Below, in pieces: positions 18,094 to 26,598 of a stretch of DNA of 64,000 nt. The translations under genes and the position numbers were made by a program. The stretch comes from Micromonospora luteifusca (GTDB taxonomy: Bacteria > Actinomycetota > Actinomycetes > Mycobacteriales > Micromonosporaceae): the NCBI RefSeq assembly GCF_016907275.1, contig NZ_JAFBBP010000001.1, forward strand, positions 6,748,001 through 6,812,000, in the 5' to 3' direction. Numbering within the stretch: the stretch's first letter is position 1; every line of letters begins with the position of its first letter. Below the pieces are notes generated by a model. It searched no databases. It was not told the origin of the DNA and saw only the letters and a program-made list of their open reading frames with translations.

Positions 18094-18963
18094 CTACCAG
18101 GAACCGGCCGTGGGGCCGGCCGAACCGCCCCGTCGGCGCAGGTACTTCTCGAACTCCTGAGCGATCTCGTCACCGGTCAACGGGGTGATCCCCTCGTCGC
18201 CGACCCGTTCCTCCAACTCGCGGACGTACTCGCCGAGCTCGGCGTCCTGCTCGGCGGCGCTGCGCACTCGCTGCTCCCACTCGGCGGACTCCTCGGCCAG
18301 GTCGGCCATCGGCACCGGCAGGTCGACGACCTCCTCGACCCGGTGCAGCAGGGCGAGAGTGGCCTTGGGGCAGGGCGGGTTGTTGGCGTAGTGCGGCACG
18401 TGCACCCAGAACGAGACGGCATCCACGTCGGCGCGGGAGCAGGCGTCGTGCAGCACGCCGACGATGCCGGTCGGCCCGTCGTAACGGGTCGGGGTGAGCT
18501 GGTAGCGCTCGGCGGCCTGCGCGTCGGAGGCGCTGCCGCTGATCGGCAGCGGCCGCGTGTACGGAACGTCGGCCAGCAACGCGCCGAGCAACACCACCCG
18601 TTCCACCTCGAGGCTGTGGCAGATCTCCAGCACCTGCTCGCAGAACGTCCGCCAGCGCATGCTCGGCTCGATACCGCGGATCAGCACCACGTCGCGCTCG
18701 GTGCCCTCCGGGCTGGCCACCATGAACCGGGTCGTCGGCCATTCCACCCGACGGGTCTCCCCGTCGGCCATCGTGATGGTGGGCCGGCTGACCTGGAAGT
18801 CGTAGAAGTCTTCCGGGTCCAGCTCGGCGACTTGTCGGGCGTTCCAGACCTGCTCGAGGTGCTCGACCGCGGCGGTGGACGCGTCGGCGGCGTCATTCCA
18901 GCCCTCGAACGCGGCGATGGCCACCGGGGACCGCAGCACCGGCAGTCCGTCGAACTCGGTCAC
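18094..18963 (-). CDS. PAC2 family protein
   Basis: A 289-residue protein of the PAC2 (proteasome assembly chaperone 2-like) family, common and essential-looking in actinobacteria but of unclear role. Conserved segments are VAIAAFEGWNDAADASTAAV near residue 15, VVLLGALLADVPYTRPLPIS near 125, and VSFWVHVPHYANNPPCPKAT near 190. It has an acidic C-terminal helix region (LEERVGDEGITPLTGDEIA) and a basic tail. The GTG start is followed directly by TEFDGLP. It is monocistronic, divergent from metH and bounded by a hairpin. Confidence 0.92.
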   Translation of the reverse strand: MTEFDGLPVLRSPVAIAAFEGWNDAADASTAAVEHLEQVWNARQVAELDPEDFYDFQVSRPTITMADGETRRVEWPTTRFMVASPEGTERDVVLIRGIEPSMRWRTFCEQVLEICHSLEVERVVLLGALLADVPYTRPLPISGSASDAQAAERYQLTPTRYDGPTGIVGVLHDACSRADVDAVSFWVHVPHYANNPPCPKATLALLHRVEEVVDLPVPMADLAEESAEWEQRVRSAAEQDAELGEYVRELEERVGDEGITPLTGDEIAQEFEKYLRRRGGSAGPTAGSW

Positions 18964-19225
18964 GCCGTCACCTCACCCTGCTCGTTGCGGCCGGCGCCGG
19001 GATGGCGCCCGGTCGTCATACCGTCGGGCACGGCGGCGTCCCTGTTGTCCTTCACGTCCGTCAGCCTACGTGGCGGCCGGGGGTCCGGCCTGTCGGCCGC
19101 GCCGGTCGGCCACACCGAGGCCCGGTCATACCCGATCGAACCGGACAGCGTGATCCCGCTGACACAATATGGGATCGGGTGCCGACGGTCGCTGGGTGCG
19201 GCAGGTGCCGCACTAATCTGAACGG

Positions 19226-22200
19226 GTGCGGACTTCGTTGATGGATGTGCTGGCCGACCGAATTCTCATCGCCGACGGCGCGATGGGCACGATGCTGCAG
19301 GCCGCGGACCTCACGCTCGACGACTTCGACGGCCTCGAAGGGTGCAACGAGATCCTCAACGTCACCCGGCCGGACGTGGTGCGGGGTGTGCACGACGCCT
19401 ACCTGGCCGCCGGCGCGGACTGCGTGGAGACCAACACGTTCGGCGCCAACCTCGCCAACCTCGCCGAGTACGACATCCCGCAGCGCATCCGGGAGCTGTC
19501 CGAGGCGGGTGCCCGCATCGCCCGGGAGGCCGCCGACGCGGCCAGCACCCCGCAGCGGCCCCGGTTCGTGCTCGGCTCGATCGGGCCGGGCACCAAACTT
19601 CCCACCCTCGGGCACGCCGGCTACGCGACCCTGCGCGACGCGTACCAGGAGAACGCCGCCGGCCTGATCGTCGGTGGCTCGGACGCGCTGATCATCGAGA
19701 CGTGCCAGGACCTGCTCCAGGTCAAGGCGGCCGTGGTCGGATCCAAGCGGGCGATGGCCGAGCTGGGCCAGTCGGTGCCGATCATCTGTCACGTGGCCGT
19801 GGAGACCACCGGCACGATGCTGGTGGGCAGCGAGATCGGTGCGGCCCTCGCCGCGATCGAGCCGCTCGGGGTGGACCTGATCGGGCTGAACTGCTCGACC
19901 GGCCCGGCCGAGATGAGCGAACACCTGCGGTACCTGTCGCAGCACTCCCGCATCCCGCTGTCGGTGATGCCGAACGCCGGCCTGCCGGTGCTGACCGCCG
20001 ACGGCGCGTACTTCCCGCTGACTCCCGTGGAACTGGCCGAGGCCCTGGAGCGGTTCATCACCGAGTACGGCGTGGGTCTGGTCGGTGGGTGCTGCGGCAC
20101 CACCCCGGAGCACATCCGGGTGCTGTCCGAGCGGCTGCACGGCGTCACCGCCCCGGCCCGCGAGCCCCGGCACGAGGCGGGCGTCTCCTCGGTCTACCAC
20201 CCGGTGCCGTTCGCCCAGGACGCGTCGGTGCTGATGGTGGGGGAGCGGACCAACGCCAACGGCTCGAAGGCGTTCCGGGAGGCGATGCTCGCCGGCGACT
20301 GGCGGGCCTGCGTGGAAATCGCCCGCAGCCAGGCGCGCGACGGCTCGCACCTGCTCGACCTGTGCGTGGACTACGTCGGTCGCGACGGCACCCAGGACAT
20401 GCGGGAGTTGGCCGGCCGCTTCGCGACCGCGTCGACGTTGCCGATCATGTTGGACTCCACCGAGCCGGCCGTCGTCGAGGCCGGGCTGGAGATGCTCGGC
20501 GGCCGGTGCGTGGTCAACTCGGTGAACTTCGAGGACGGCGACGGCCCCGACTCCCGGTACGCGCGGGTGATGCCGATCGTCCGTGAGCACGGCGCGGCGG
20601 TGGTCGCGCTGCTCATCGACGAGGAGGGGCAGGCACGTACCCAGGAGTGGAAGGTCCGGGTCGCGGCGCGGCTGATCGACGACCTGACCGGCCGGTGGGG
20701 CCTGGACCGCTCCGACATCCTGATCGACGCGTTGACGTTCCCGATCGCCACCGGGCAGGAGGAGACCCGCCGCGACGGCCTCGAGACGATCGAGGCGATT
20801 CGGGAGATCACCCGCCGCTACCCGGGGGTCAACTTCACCCTCGGCATCTCGAACATCTCGTTCGGGCTCAACCCGGCGGCCCGGCAGGTGCTCAACTCGG
20901 TGTTCCTGCACGAGTGCGTGCAGGCCGGTCTGACCTCGGCGATCGTGCACGCCAGCAAGATCCTGCCGATGTCGAAGATTCCGGACGAGCAGCGCGAGGT
21001 CGCGCTCGACCTGGTCTACGACCGCCGGCGCGAGGGGTACGACCCGGTGCAGCGCTTCCTGGAGCTCTTCGAGGGCGTCGACGTGACAAGCGCCCGCGCC
21101 AGCCGGGCCCAGGAGTTGGCCGCGCTGCCGTTGGACGAGCGCCTCAAGCGGCGAATCATCGACGGTGAGCGCAACGGCCTGGAGGCCGACCTGGACGAGG
21201 CGATGGCCGGCGGTCGGTCCCCGCTGTCGATCATCAACGACATCCTGCTGGACGGCATGAAGGTCGTCGGCGAGCTGTTCGGCTCCGGCCAGATGCAGCT
21301 GCCGTTCGTGCTCCAGTCCGCCGAGGTGATGAAGACCGCGGTGGCCTACCTGGAGCCGCACATGGAGACCGCGGAGGACGGCGGCAAGGGCCGCATCGTG
21401 CTCGCCACCGTGCGTGGCGACGTGCACGACATCGGCAAGAACCTGGTCGACATCATCCTGTCCAACAACGGCTACGAGGTGGTGAACATCGGCATCAAGC
21501 AGCCGATCAGCGCCATCCTGGACGCCGCCGAGCAGCACCGCGCCGACGCGATCGGCATGTCCGGGCTGCTGGTCAAGAGCACGGTCATCATGAAGGAAAA
21601 TCTGGCCGAGATGGCCACGCGCGGGGTCGCGGAGCGTTGGCCCGTCCTGTTGGGTGGGGCGGCACTGACCCGCGCGTACGTCGAGGACGATCTGCGGTCG
21701 ATGTTCCCCGGGCAGGTGCACTACGCGCGGGACGCGTTCGAGGGGCTGTCCCTGATGGACAAGGTGATGACCGCCAAGCGCGGCGGCGCCCCGGTGATCG
21801 ACCCGGAGCGCGAGGCGGCTCTCGCGGCGCGGCGGGCCCGCCGCGAGCGGCAGCGCTCGATGGTCACCGAGTCCCTGCCGGAGCTGCACGACTCCTCGAT
21901 CCGCTCCAACGTGGCCGCGGACGTGCCGGTGCCCACTCCGCCGTTCTTCGGCACGCGGGTGGTCAAGGGCGTGCCGATGGCCGACTACGCGGCGTTGCTC
22001 GACGAGCGGGCCACGTTCCGCGGGCAGTGGGGGTTGAACGGCGCCCGCGGCGGCAACGGTCCGTCCTACGAGGAACTGGTGGAGACCGAGGGCCGGCCGC
22101 GCCTGCGCTACTGGTTGGACCGGCTGATCGCCGACCAGGTGCTCGAGGCAGCCGTCGTGTACGGCTACTTCCCCGCGTACTCGGAAGGCAATGACCTGGT

Positions 22201-22741
22201 GGTGCTCGACGAGAACGGGCACGCGGAGCGCGCCCGTTTCTCCTTCCCTCGGCAGCGGCAGGAGCGGCGGCTCTGCCTGGCGGACTTCTTCAAGCCCAGG
22301 GGCGAGCAGCTCGACGTGGTCGCGCTGCAACTGGTCACCGTCGGGCAACCCGTGAGCGAGTACGCGGCGAAGCTGTTCGCCCGCAACGAGTACCGCGACT
22401 ACCTGGAGGTGCACGGGCTGTCCGTGCAGCTCACCGAGGCGCTCGCCGAGTACTGGCACCGGCGCATCCGGGCCGAGATGACGCTGCCCGACGGCCGTCC
22501 GCTGGGCCACGACGACCCGACGGACCTGGCCGGGATCCTGCGCAACGACTACCGGGGCTGCCGGTACGCGTTCGGCTACCCCGCCTGTCCGGACCTGGAG
22601 GACCGGGCGAAGATCGTGGACCTGCTCGGGTCGGAGCGGATCGGCGTGGAGTTGTCCGAGGAGTTCCAGTTGATGCCGGAGCAGGCCACCGATGCGATCG
22701 TGGTCCACCACCCGGAGGCCAGCTACTTCAACGCCAAGTAA
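19226..22741 (+). CDS. metH: Cobalamin-dependent methionine synthase
   Basis: A full-length 1171-residue MetH transferring the methyl group of methyltetrahydrofolate to homocysteine through cobalamin. Domains in order: homocysteine/zinc domain 1-310, with zinc cysteines in GLNCSTG near 222 and VGGCCGTTPEH near 289; pterin domain from about 335 (VGERTNANGSKAFRE); B12 cap and binding domain 630-860, with DVHDIGKNL and ligand His734; and SAM activation domain 890-1171 (YGYFPAYSEGND, YRGCRYAFGYPACPDLEDR). The GTG at 19226 or the ATG at 19241 could start it. Its 3' end is duplicated 3.3 kb downstream. No B12 riboswitch was seen upstream. Confidence 0.97.
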   Translation: MRTSLMDVLADRILIADGAMGTMLQAADLTLDDFDGLEGCNEILNVTRPDVVRGVHDAYLAAGADCVETNTFGANLANLAEYDIPQRIRELSEAGARIAREAADAASTPQRPRFVLGSIGPGTKLPTLGHAGYATLRDAYQENAAGLIVGGSDALIIETCQDLLQVKAAVVGSKRAMAELGQSVPIICHVAVETTGTMLVGSEIGAALAAIEPLGVDLIGLNCSTGPAEMSEHLRYLSQHSRIPLSVMPNAGLPVLTADGAYFPLTPVELAEALERFITEYGVGLVGGCCGTTPEHIRVLSERLHGVTAPAREPRHEAGVSSVYHPVPFAQDASVLMVGERTNANGSKAFREAMLAGDWRACVEIARSQARDGSHLLDLCVDYVGRDGTQDMRELAGRFATASTLPIMLDSTEPAVVEAGLEMLGGRCVVNSVNFEDGDGPDSRYARVMPIVREHGAAVVALLIDEEGQARTQEWKVRVAARLIDDLTGRWGLDRSDILIDALTFPIATGQEETRRDGLETIEAIREITRRYPGVNFTLGISNISFGLNPAARQVLNSVFLHECVQAGLTSAIVHASKILPMSKIPDEQREVALDLVYDRRREGYDPVQRFLELFEGVDVTSARASRAQELAALPLDERLKRRIIDGERNGLEADLDEAMAGGRSPLSIINDILLDGMKVVGELFGSGQMQLPFVLQSAEVMKTAVAYLEPHMETAEDGGKGRIVLATVRGDVHDIGKNLVDIILSNNGYEVVNIGIKQPISAILDAAEQHRADAIGMSGLLVKSTVIMKENLAEMATRGVAERWPVLLGGAALTRAYVEDDLRSMFPGQVHYARDAFEGLSLMDKVMTAKRGGAPVIDPEREAALAARRARRERQRSMVTESLPELHDSSIRSNVAADVPVPTPPFFGTRVVKGVPMADYAALLDERATFRGQWGLNGARGGNGPSYEELVETEGRPRLRYWLDRLIADQVLEAAVVYGYFPAYSEGNDLVVLDENGHAERARFSFPRQRQERRLCLADFFKPRGEQLDVVALQLVTVGQPVSEYAAKLFARNEYRDYLEVHGLSVQLTEALAEYWHRRIRAEMTLPDGRPLGHDDPTDLAGILRNDYRGCRYAFGYPACPDLEDRAKIVDLLGSERIGVELSEEFQLMPEQATDAIVVHHPEASYFNAK

Positions 22742-22755
22742 CGGGTGCAGGTGCC
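22729..22755. repeat. Putative attachment site copy at the 3' end of metH
   Basis: A 27-bp segment spanning the last metH codons and stop (CAACGCCAAGTAACGGGTGC onward). It recurs at 26082-26108 with three transitions. The two copies bracket the integrase remnant, as expected for attL/attR. Confidence 0.5.
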
Positions 22756-22776
22756 CTGACCTGCGCCTGAGGCCGT

Positions 22777-22831
22777 CCGGAAGGCCGTTGAACCATGATC
22801 ATGCCGTCTCCAGGCCGTCAACGGCTTCCGG
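22777..22831. repeat. Imperfect hairpin overlapping the integrase 3' end
   Basis: Arms CCGGAAGGCCGTTGA at 22777-22791 and TCAACGGCTTCCGG at 22818-22831 pair over 14 bases with one bulge. The structure could terminate metH transcripts. It overlaps the last codons of the minus-strand integrase, so it may equally be part of a recombination site. Confidence 0.5.
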
Positions 22832-23637
22832 GCCGTCCTTGGCGGCCTGGTCCTCGCCGAACGCGGTGTCGATGGCGCGGCGCGTCCGGTCCTCGCTGGT
22901 CGGTAGGAGATGCGTGTAGGTCCGCAGGGTGAACCCGGGGTCGGAGTGGCCGAGGTAGGTCGACAGGGCCTTGATGCTCTCGCCGGCGTCCAGGAGGACC
23001 GAGGCGTAGGTGTGCCGCAGGACGTGCATGCCGTTGCGGCGGTCGTCGGGGATACCGGTGGCCCCGATCGCAGGCTTCCAGACTCCGGGGTTGAACTTCG
23101 AGCGACTGAGCGGCAGGCAGTCAGGCGTGGTCAGGTAGAGCGTGACGGTCCTGGGGTCGCCGGTCAGGGTTCCCCAAGGCAGGGTGACCTCTACGGGCGC
23201 GTACTGCTTGGCGTGGTCGCCCAAGCGGCGAGCTACCGAGGCGGGGAGGGGAACCTCCCGCGTCTTGCCGCCCTTGGGTGGGCGAAGATGAGCGCGCCGC
23301 GCACGAGCTTGATCTGACGGACGACGCGCAGGGTTGGCCGGGTCACGTCCACGTCGTCAGGGCTTACGCCGAAAATCTCTCCCTGCCGCAGTCCACAGCC
23401 CGCGCCTAGGTCGACGGCAACTCGGTAGCAGTCGGGCAGCTTTGCGCGAAACACGGTGAGCCGGTCGACTGACCACGGCTGGACCTTGGTGGGGACGTGC
23501 CTGGGGCGCTGGATGCTCTTGGCTGCGAATGGATTGCTGACGATCTTCTTGTCGTCTACAGCGGCGTTGAGAATCATCGACACGTCGCTGAACAGCACCC
23601 GGCGGTAGCCAGACGGGCGACGTAATCGAACGCCTCA
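22799..23637 (-). pseudogene. Tyrosine integrase, 5'-truncated and frameshifted
   Basis: Remnant of a phage- or ICE-type tyrosine recombinase in two frames. The upstream part (from the GTG at 23598) has the end of the core-binding domain (LFSDVSMILNAAVDDKKI) and the first catalytic Arg (GAGCGLRQGEIFGV). The downstream part has HVLRHTYASVLLDAG, YLGHSDPGFTLRTYTH and so the His-x-x-Arg, His and Tyr residues. A single-base loss near 23273-23281 shifts the frame: KGGKTREVPLP is readable in the second frame directly after ALIFAHP in the first. An in-frame TGA at 23635-23637 and the missing N-terminal domain show truncation too. Confidence 0.85.
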
Positions 23638-23762
23638 AAGCGTGGGATGAGACAGAGTCCATCGCAGCCGACCTCACCATTGATACGTCGAAGGTCCAGC
23701 CCGATGAGGCCGCCACGTTGGTGAACCAGGTGGTTGGCCGGCGCAAAGCTGCGGCGGAGTAG
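23619..23762 (+). pseudogene. 3' fragment of a P-loop kinase-like gene
   Basis: About 47 codons, open from inside the integrase junction to a TAG at 23760, encode DVIERLKAWDETESIAADL, then TIDTSKVQPDEAATLV. This looks like the C-terminus of small AAA/P-loop kinases (chloramphenicol phosphotransferase- or APS-kinase-like), where DLTIDTS followed by a PEEA-like helix is typical. No start or P-loop precedes it; the upstream sequence is antisense integrase. It is therefore probably a gene stump left by the recombination that truncated the integrase. Confidence 0.4.
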
Positions 23763-23789
23763 AGGCTGCTGCTGGGAGGCCGGCGCGGA

Positions 23790-24125
23790 CTAGACCCGGC
23801 TTGTCCAGCGATAACCGTCCCAGACCCACTGGGGGTCGGGGCGACGACCACTGCCCATCACCAGCATGATCGCGCCACCGCCAACGGCGACGGCGAAGAC
23901 AGCAAGGCCCAAAATGCATCGCACAACCGATTGCCTCTTGCAGTCCTGCATCACGGATGCGGTGATCGGATCATCACTGACACCCGTGTCCGAGGCCACC
24001 AACTGGATCACCGGTGGTGTGCAGCTCATCGAGGTGCCCAACACGCTGACCTTGGCCGGCAGCAGCAACAAGACGATTCCGGCGATGATGCCGAGGACCA
24101 TCATCAGCGCACCGGTCGCTTTCAT
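23790..24125 (-). CDS. Small two-TM membrane protein
   Basis: A 111-residue protein. It has a first membrane helix at 5-25 (GALMMVLGIIAGIVLLLLPA), an extracytoplasmic loop of about 45 residues with two or three Cys (TSMSCTPPVI, MQDCKRQ) that could form a disulfide, and a second helix (CILGLAVFAVAVGGGAIMLV). The C-terminal tail PDPQWVWDGYRWTSRV resembles the W-x-D-G-x-x-W motif of DUF2510-type tails. Function is unknown. The frame extends upstream, but hydrophobic topology supports the ATG at 24125. It lies within the integration remnant. Confidence 0.55.
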   Translation of the reverse strand: MKATGALMMVLGIIAGIVLLLLPAKVSVLGTSMSCTPPVIQLVASDTGVSDDPITASVMQDCKRQSVVRCILGLAVFAVAVGGGAIMLVMGSGRRPDPQWVWDGYRWTSRV

Positions 24126-24297
24126 GATCGGCACGCTAGCAGCGAACATCGTTGAGGCAGATCGGCCTGTCGGCGGACACCGACCCACGGAAGGGGCAAT
24201 CCCGAGACCGGACAGCCGGCTGCCGGCGAAGTGGACGCTCCTATTGCGGTCAAGCCCCGGTCGCGGCCAGCCGTGGAGTGAGTGTGACGCTAGGGGC

Positions 24298-24747
24298 GTG
24301 GCAGAGACCGAACGTGGCAAGACGCTCCGTCTGATCGGCTACTGGTGGGGTTCGGACGAGCCGGGTTGGCCGGACGTCAACCAGTTCGTTGACGAGGGCC
24401 TGGACCCTGGCGAGAGTGAGCGGGTAGCGCTTTACCTGTCGTCCGGTACGGCGTGGGTCGCGGCGGCGGGGCTGTCACCGTGTCGCCTTTGTGGGGTGGG
24501 GAACGGCTCGGCGGAGCTGACGGACGGGAGCCATTTCATCTGGCCCGAAGGGCTTGCGCACTATGTCCGCGATCATCAGGTGAGGTTGCCCGCGCAGATC
24601 ACCGAGGTCATGTACGGGGAGTCTGCACCCGTAGACGCGTCCAGATTCGAGCAGGACTTGGACGCCGGCGACCTCTCGATTGACGACGAGTGGTGGCGCA
24701 CCCTGGGTGACACCCGCCCGGCTGCCGCCCGGCTGCCGGCTGTCTAG
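24298..24747 (+). CDS. Conserved hypothetical protein with CxxC motif
   Basis: A 149-residue soluble acidic protein. The N-terminus (LIGYWWGSDEPGWPDVNQFV) and the central block (SPCRLCGVGNGSAELTDGSH, then WPEGLAHYVRDHQVRLP) match a widespread actinobacterial family of unknown function that I recognise by pattern only. The CxxC could bind metal or act in redox. The GTG at 24298 fits the family start; a longer frame from 23866 is antisense to the membrane-protein gene. It ends 14 bases before the first of two 51-bp direct repeats. Confidence 0.65.
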   Translation: MAETERGKTLRLIGYWWGSDEPGWPDVNQFVDEGLDPGESERVALYLSSGTAWVAAAGLSPCRLCGVGNGSAELTDGSHFIWPEGLAHYVRDHQVRLPAQITEVMYGESAPVDASRFEQDLDAGDLSIDDEWWRTLGDTRPAAARLPAV

Positions 24748-24760
24748 TCCCACCACATGC

Positions 24761-24811
24761 TTGATAGTTGACCTAGATAGTTGGTACGACCTTGCGGGGT
24801 CGCTGTCGTGG
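24761..24811. repeat. 51-bp direct repeat, copy 1
   Basis: Starts TTGATAGTTGACCTAGATAG and contains a small hairpin CGACC-TTGCGG-GGTCG at 24787-24802. It aligns without gaps to 25072-25122 at about 40 of 51 positions. It sits just after the stop of the CxxC protein gene. Confidence 0.75.
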
Positions 24812-24851
24812 CCGAGACGAGAGAAGACTGCGTGATGGTTGCCGATCCGCG

Positions 24852-25082
24852 TTGAAGGTTGCCCTGCGCCAGCTCCGCACCGTGCGGTCGCAGCGGCCGG
24901 CTGATGCTGCTGGTCCCTGCGTGTTCGCCGGTTGGCGGGATGGCATGGCTGATGTCCTGGATGCGCTGGCCGAGGTCTTGCCCTTCGAGGAGGACAGAGT
25001 CCGCGCTCGGATGGAAGCAGAGGCTGCTCGTGTCGAGGCAGCAGAGCTGCGTGCGTCGGCCAGAACGTCGCATGACAGTTGA
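24852..25082 (+). CDS. Small hypothetical protein between the direct repeats
   Basis: A frame of 76 codons from a TTG at 24852 (open back to 24792) encoding a helical, alanine/glutamate-rich C-terminus: CVFAGWRDGMADVLDALAEV, then FEEDRVRARMEAEAARVEAA. The composition and GC3 look coding, and the helical repeat could form a coiled coil. I do not recognise it, and the start is uncertain because no ATG or GTG with a ribosome-binding site is obvious. Its last codons and stop lie inside the second direct repeat. Confidence 0.4.
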   Translation: MKVALRQLRTVRSQRPADAAGPCVFAGWRDGMADVLDALAEVLPFEEDRVRARMEAEAARVEAAELRASARTSHDS

Positions 25083-25122
25083 TCTAGACATTGAGGGCGA
25101 CCTTGCGGGGTCGCCGTGTTGG
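25072..25122. repeat. 51-bp direct repeat, copy 2
   Basis: Second copy, 311 bases from the first, starting ATGACAGTTGATCTAGACAT and containing a perfect 6-bp hairpin GCGACC-TTGCGG-GGTCGC at 25097-25114. It overlaps the stop of the small ORF between the repeats. Confidence 0.75.
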
Positions 25123-25268
25123 TTGCCTGGGGGTCAAGGTCGATCGCCATCGCGCCCGCTGGTGCCCGGTAGGCCGGCTGACATCGGCCGGTCGTGGCTT
25201 TACCTCCCGGGGAAGGGCCATCCCGCTGTGGGCCAGTCCCGAGGGCTGGAAGGCTGTACCGTCCGACC

Positions 25269-25895
25269 GTGCAAAGCCCAGCGCCGAGGACCCCTACCGG
25301 GCCCTCACTGGCGGCTGCCTTCCCGGCCCACCTTCAGCGGGACGTGCAGACCGTCTTGAAGCTCCTACCGTCGGCACCCTCGGAGCCGGCCCTGCCATTC
25401 GGTGTAACCGTCGATGAGCAACCACTGGTCATCCCGTACCGCATCTACCAAGCCGAACCCACAGCCGGTGCGGAGGCCCGTCTGCCGCCGACGCAGTTCG
25501 CGATTCTCAACTGCCTCTATACGCGTCACCACGACGGTCGAGTACGGCAGCGACGGCTTGAGCACGTTCTGAGGCTGAACGAGCCGTGGGTGGTCCCATT
25601 CGTGGTCCGGCTGGTCGGGGAGTACGTCCTAGAGATCCTGCTCGACATCCGCCGTGAACTCGTCGAGCTCGACGACCCCACGACCCCGCAGCACGCTGTC
25701 TATGGACAGGTTCTCGCCGCGAACCCGGCCTTCCTCGCCGTCACGCGTCAGCGAGTGGCGAGCTACTGGGCCTGCTACTACCGGCATTTGTACTCCGACC
25801 CGCGTTACTACCCGGGCTTCACGCTCATCGAGTCCATGCGAGCCGCAGCAAGGCACTACAGCGCCCCCACCAGGTCACGACATCCTCGTATCTAG
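25269..25895 (+). CDS. Conserved hypothetical protein
   Basis: A 208-residue soluble protein. Conserved-looking blocks are PLVIPYRIYQAEP, AILNCLYTRHHDGRVRQRRL and WVVPFVVRLVGEYVLEILLD, followed by a C-terminal aromatic segment (SYWACYYRHLYSDPRYYPGF). Similar proteins occur in many actinobacteria without an assigned role, as far as I can recall. The GTG at 25269 is the most plausible start because the frame upstream is low-complexity. It lies in the integration remnant, next to the 51-bp repeats. Confidence 0.65.
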   Translation: MQSPAPRTPTGPSLAAAFPAHLQRDVQTVLKLLPSAPSEPALPFGVTVDEQPLVIPYRIYQAEPTAGAEARLPPTQFAILNCLYTRHHDGRVRQRRLEHVLRLNEPWVVPFVVRLVGEYVLEILLDIRRELVELDDPTTPQHAVYGQVLAANPAFLAVTRQRVASYWACYYRHLYSDPRYYPGFTLIESMRAAARHYSAPTRSRHPRI

Positions 25896-26382
25896 ATGAT
25901 GGGCAACGCGCCGTCGTAGTCCATCCCGACGGCACCCGGGCGAGTCCCAAGATCAGGCCGTATCCAGGCCGTCAGAGGTGAACCGAGAGCAACGAACGTT
26001 GACCACCGATGACCAATGAACGAGCAGCTCAGACGGCATCTTGTCCGTGTTGATCGACTACGCCCCGAGCCTTGATCAATACAACGCCAAGTGACGGGCG
26101 CGGGTGCCGATCTTCTTGTCGTGCACGGCTGCGGCCGGGCAACGCCGAGAAGGGCAAAGCCCGCTCTAGACAGCCTCACCCGATCGTTCGGCGAACATCA
26201 GGGGAGCCTTGGCCTCTGACCGGGCCGGCCGGACTGCCGGCGATGTCGGGCCCAGGTGATCCGTTAGGGATCAGCGTCAGATGAAGCGGGACAGGTCCGA
26301 CTAGATGATCATGACCGACCAGGGAAAGCGGTCGGGACCGCTGGTCGAACGCATCCATTCAGTGACGCTATGGGCTCCTCAC
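25896..26382. other. Non-coding remnant region around the right att-like copy
   Basis: No convincing gene in this 487-bp stretch. It contains a 28-bp segment at 25951-25978 (starts GATCAGGCCGTATCCAGGCC) that matches the integrase 3' end at 22797-22824 in 24 of 28 positions, and the copy of the metH terminus at 26082. It appears to be scar sequence from element turnover. Confidence 0.5.
26082..26108. repeat. Putative attachment site copy, right side
   Basis: CAACGCCAAGTGACGGGCGC onward, 24 of 27 bases identical to the metH terminus at 22729-22755. Upstream of it there is no metH sequence, so this is an isolated duplicate consistent with an att core. Confidence 0.5.
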
Positions 26383-26598
26383 TCAGCGGTTCCGGCCGGG
26401 GCTGTTCCGGTTGCCGCGACCTGCCAAGCCGTACGCGACGGCCCCGATCAGCAGCCCGACGACGGCTCCCATCAGGCCGGTGCCCAGCGCCGAGTCTCCT
26501 GCCTCGTACCCGTCGCCGCCCAACCAGCCCCAGAGCGCCCCACCGAGCGCTCCCAGGACCAGGCCGACCAGCGGGAAACTTCTCCTCATACCGACCAT
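26383..26598 (-). CDS. Small glycine-zipper membrane protein
   Basis: A 71-residue protein with two short membrane helices of glycine-zipper character (LVGLVLGALGGALWGWLGG and GTGLMGAVVGLLIGAVAYGL) separated by an acidic turn, and a basic Asn/Arg tail. GTGGGGA lies at usable spacing before the ATG at 26598; an ATG at 26589 is also possible. Function unknown. Small proteins of this pattern often insert into or modulate membranes, but nothing more can be said. Confidence 0.5.
   Translation of the reverse strand: MVGMRRSFPLVGLVLGALGGALWGWLGGDGYEAGDSALGTGLMGAVVGLLIGAVAYGLAGRGNRNSPGRNR

Noticed and set aside
18964..19225. Possible cobalamin riboswitch upstream of metH
   Set aside because: No B12-box-like sequence or the expected multi-helix layout was found in the 262-bp gap; only a short GATCCC/GGGATC palindrome at 19152-19176.
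19061..22711. 1216-codon minus-strand frame opposite metH
   Set aside because: Exact antisense of a clearly recognised gene; high GC3 makes long antisense open frames normal here.
25892..26179. Minus-strand frame near the right att-like copy
   Set aside because: No homology-like pattern; the sequence is better explained as scar DNA.
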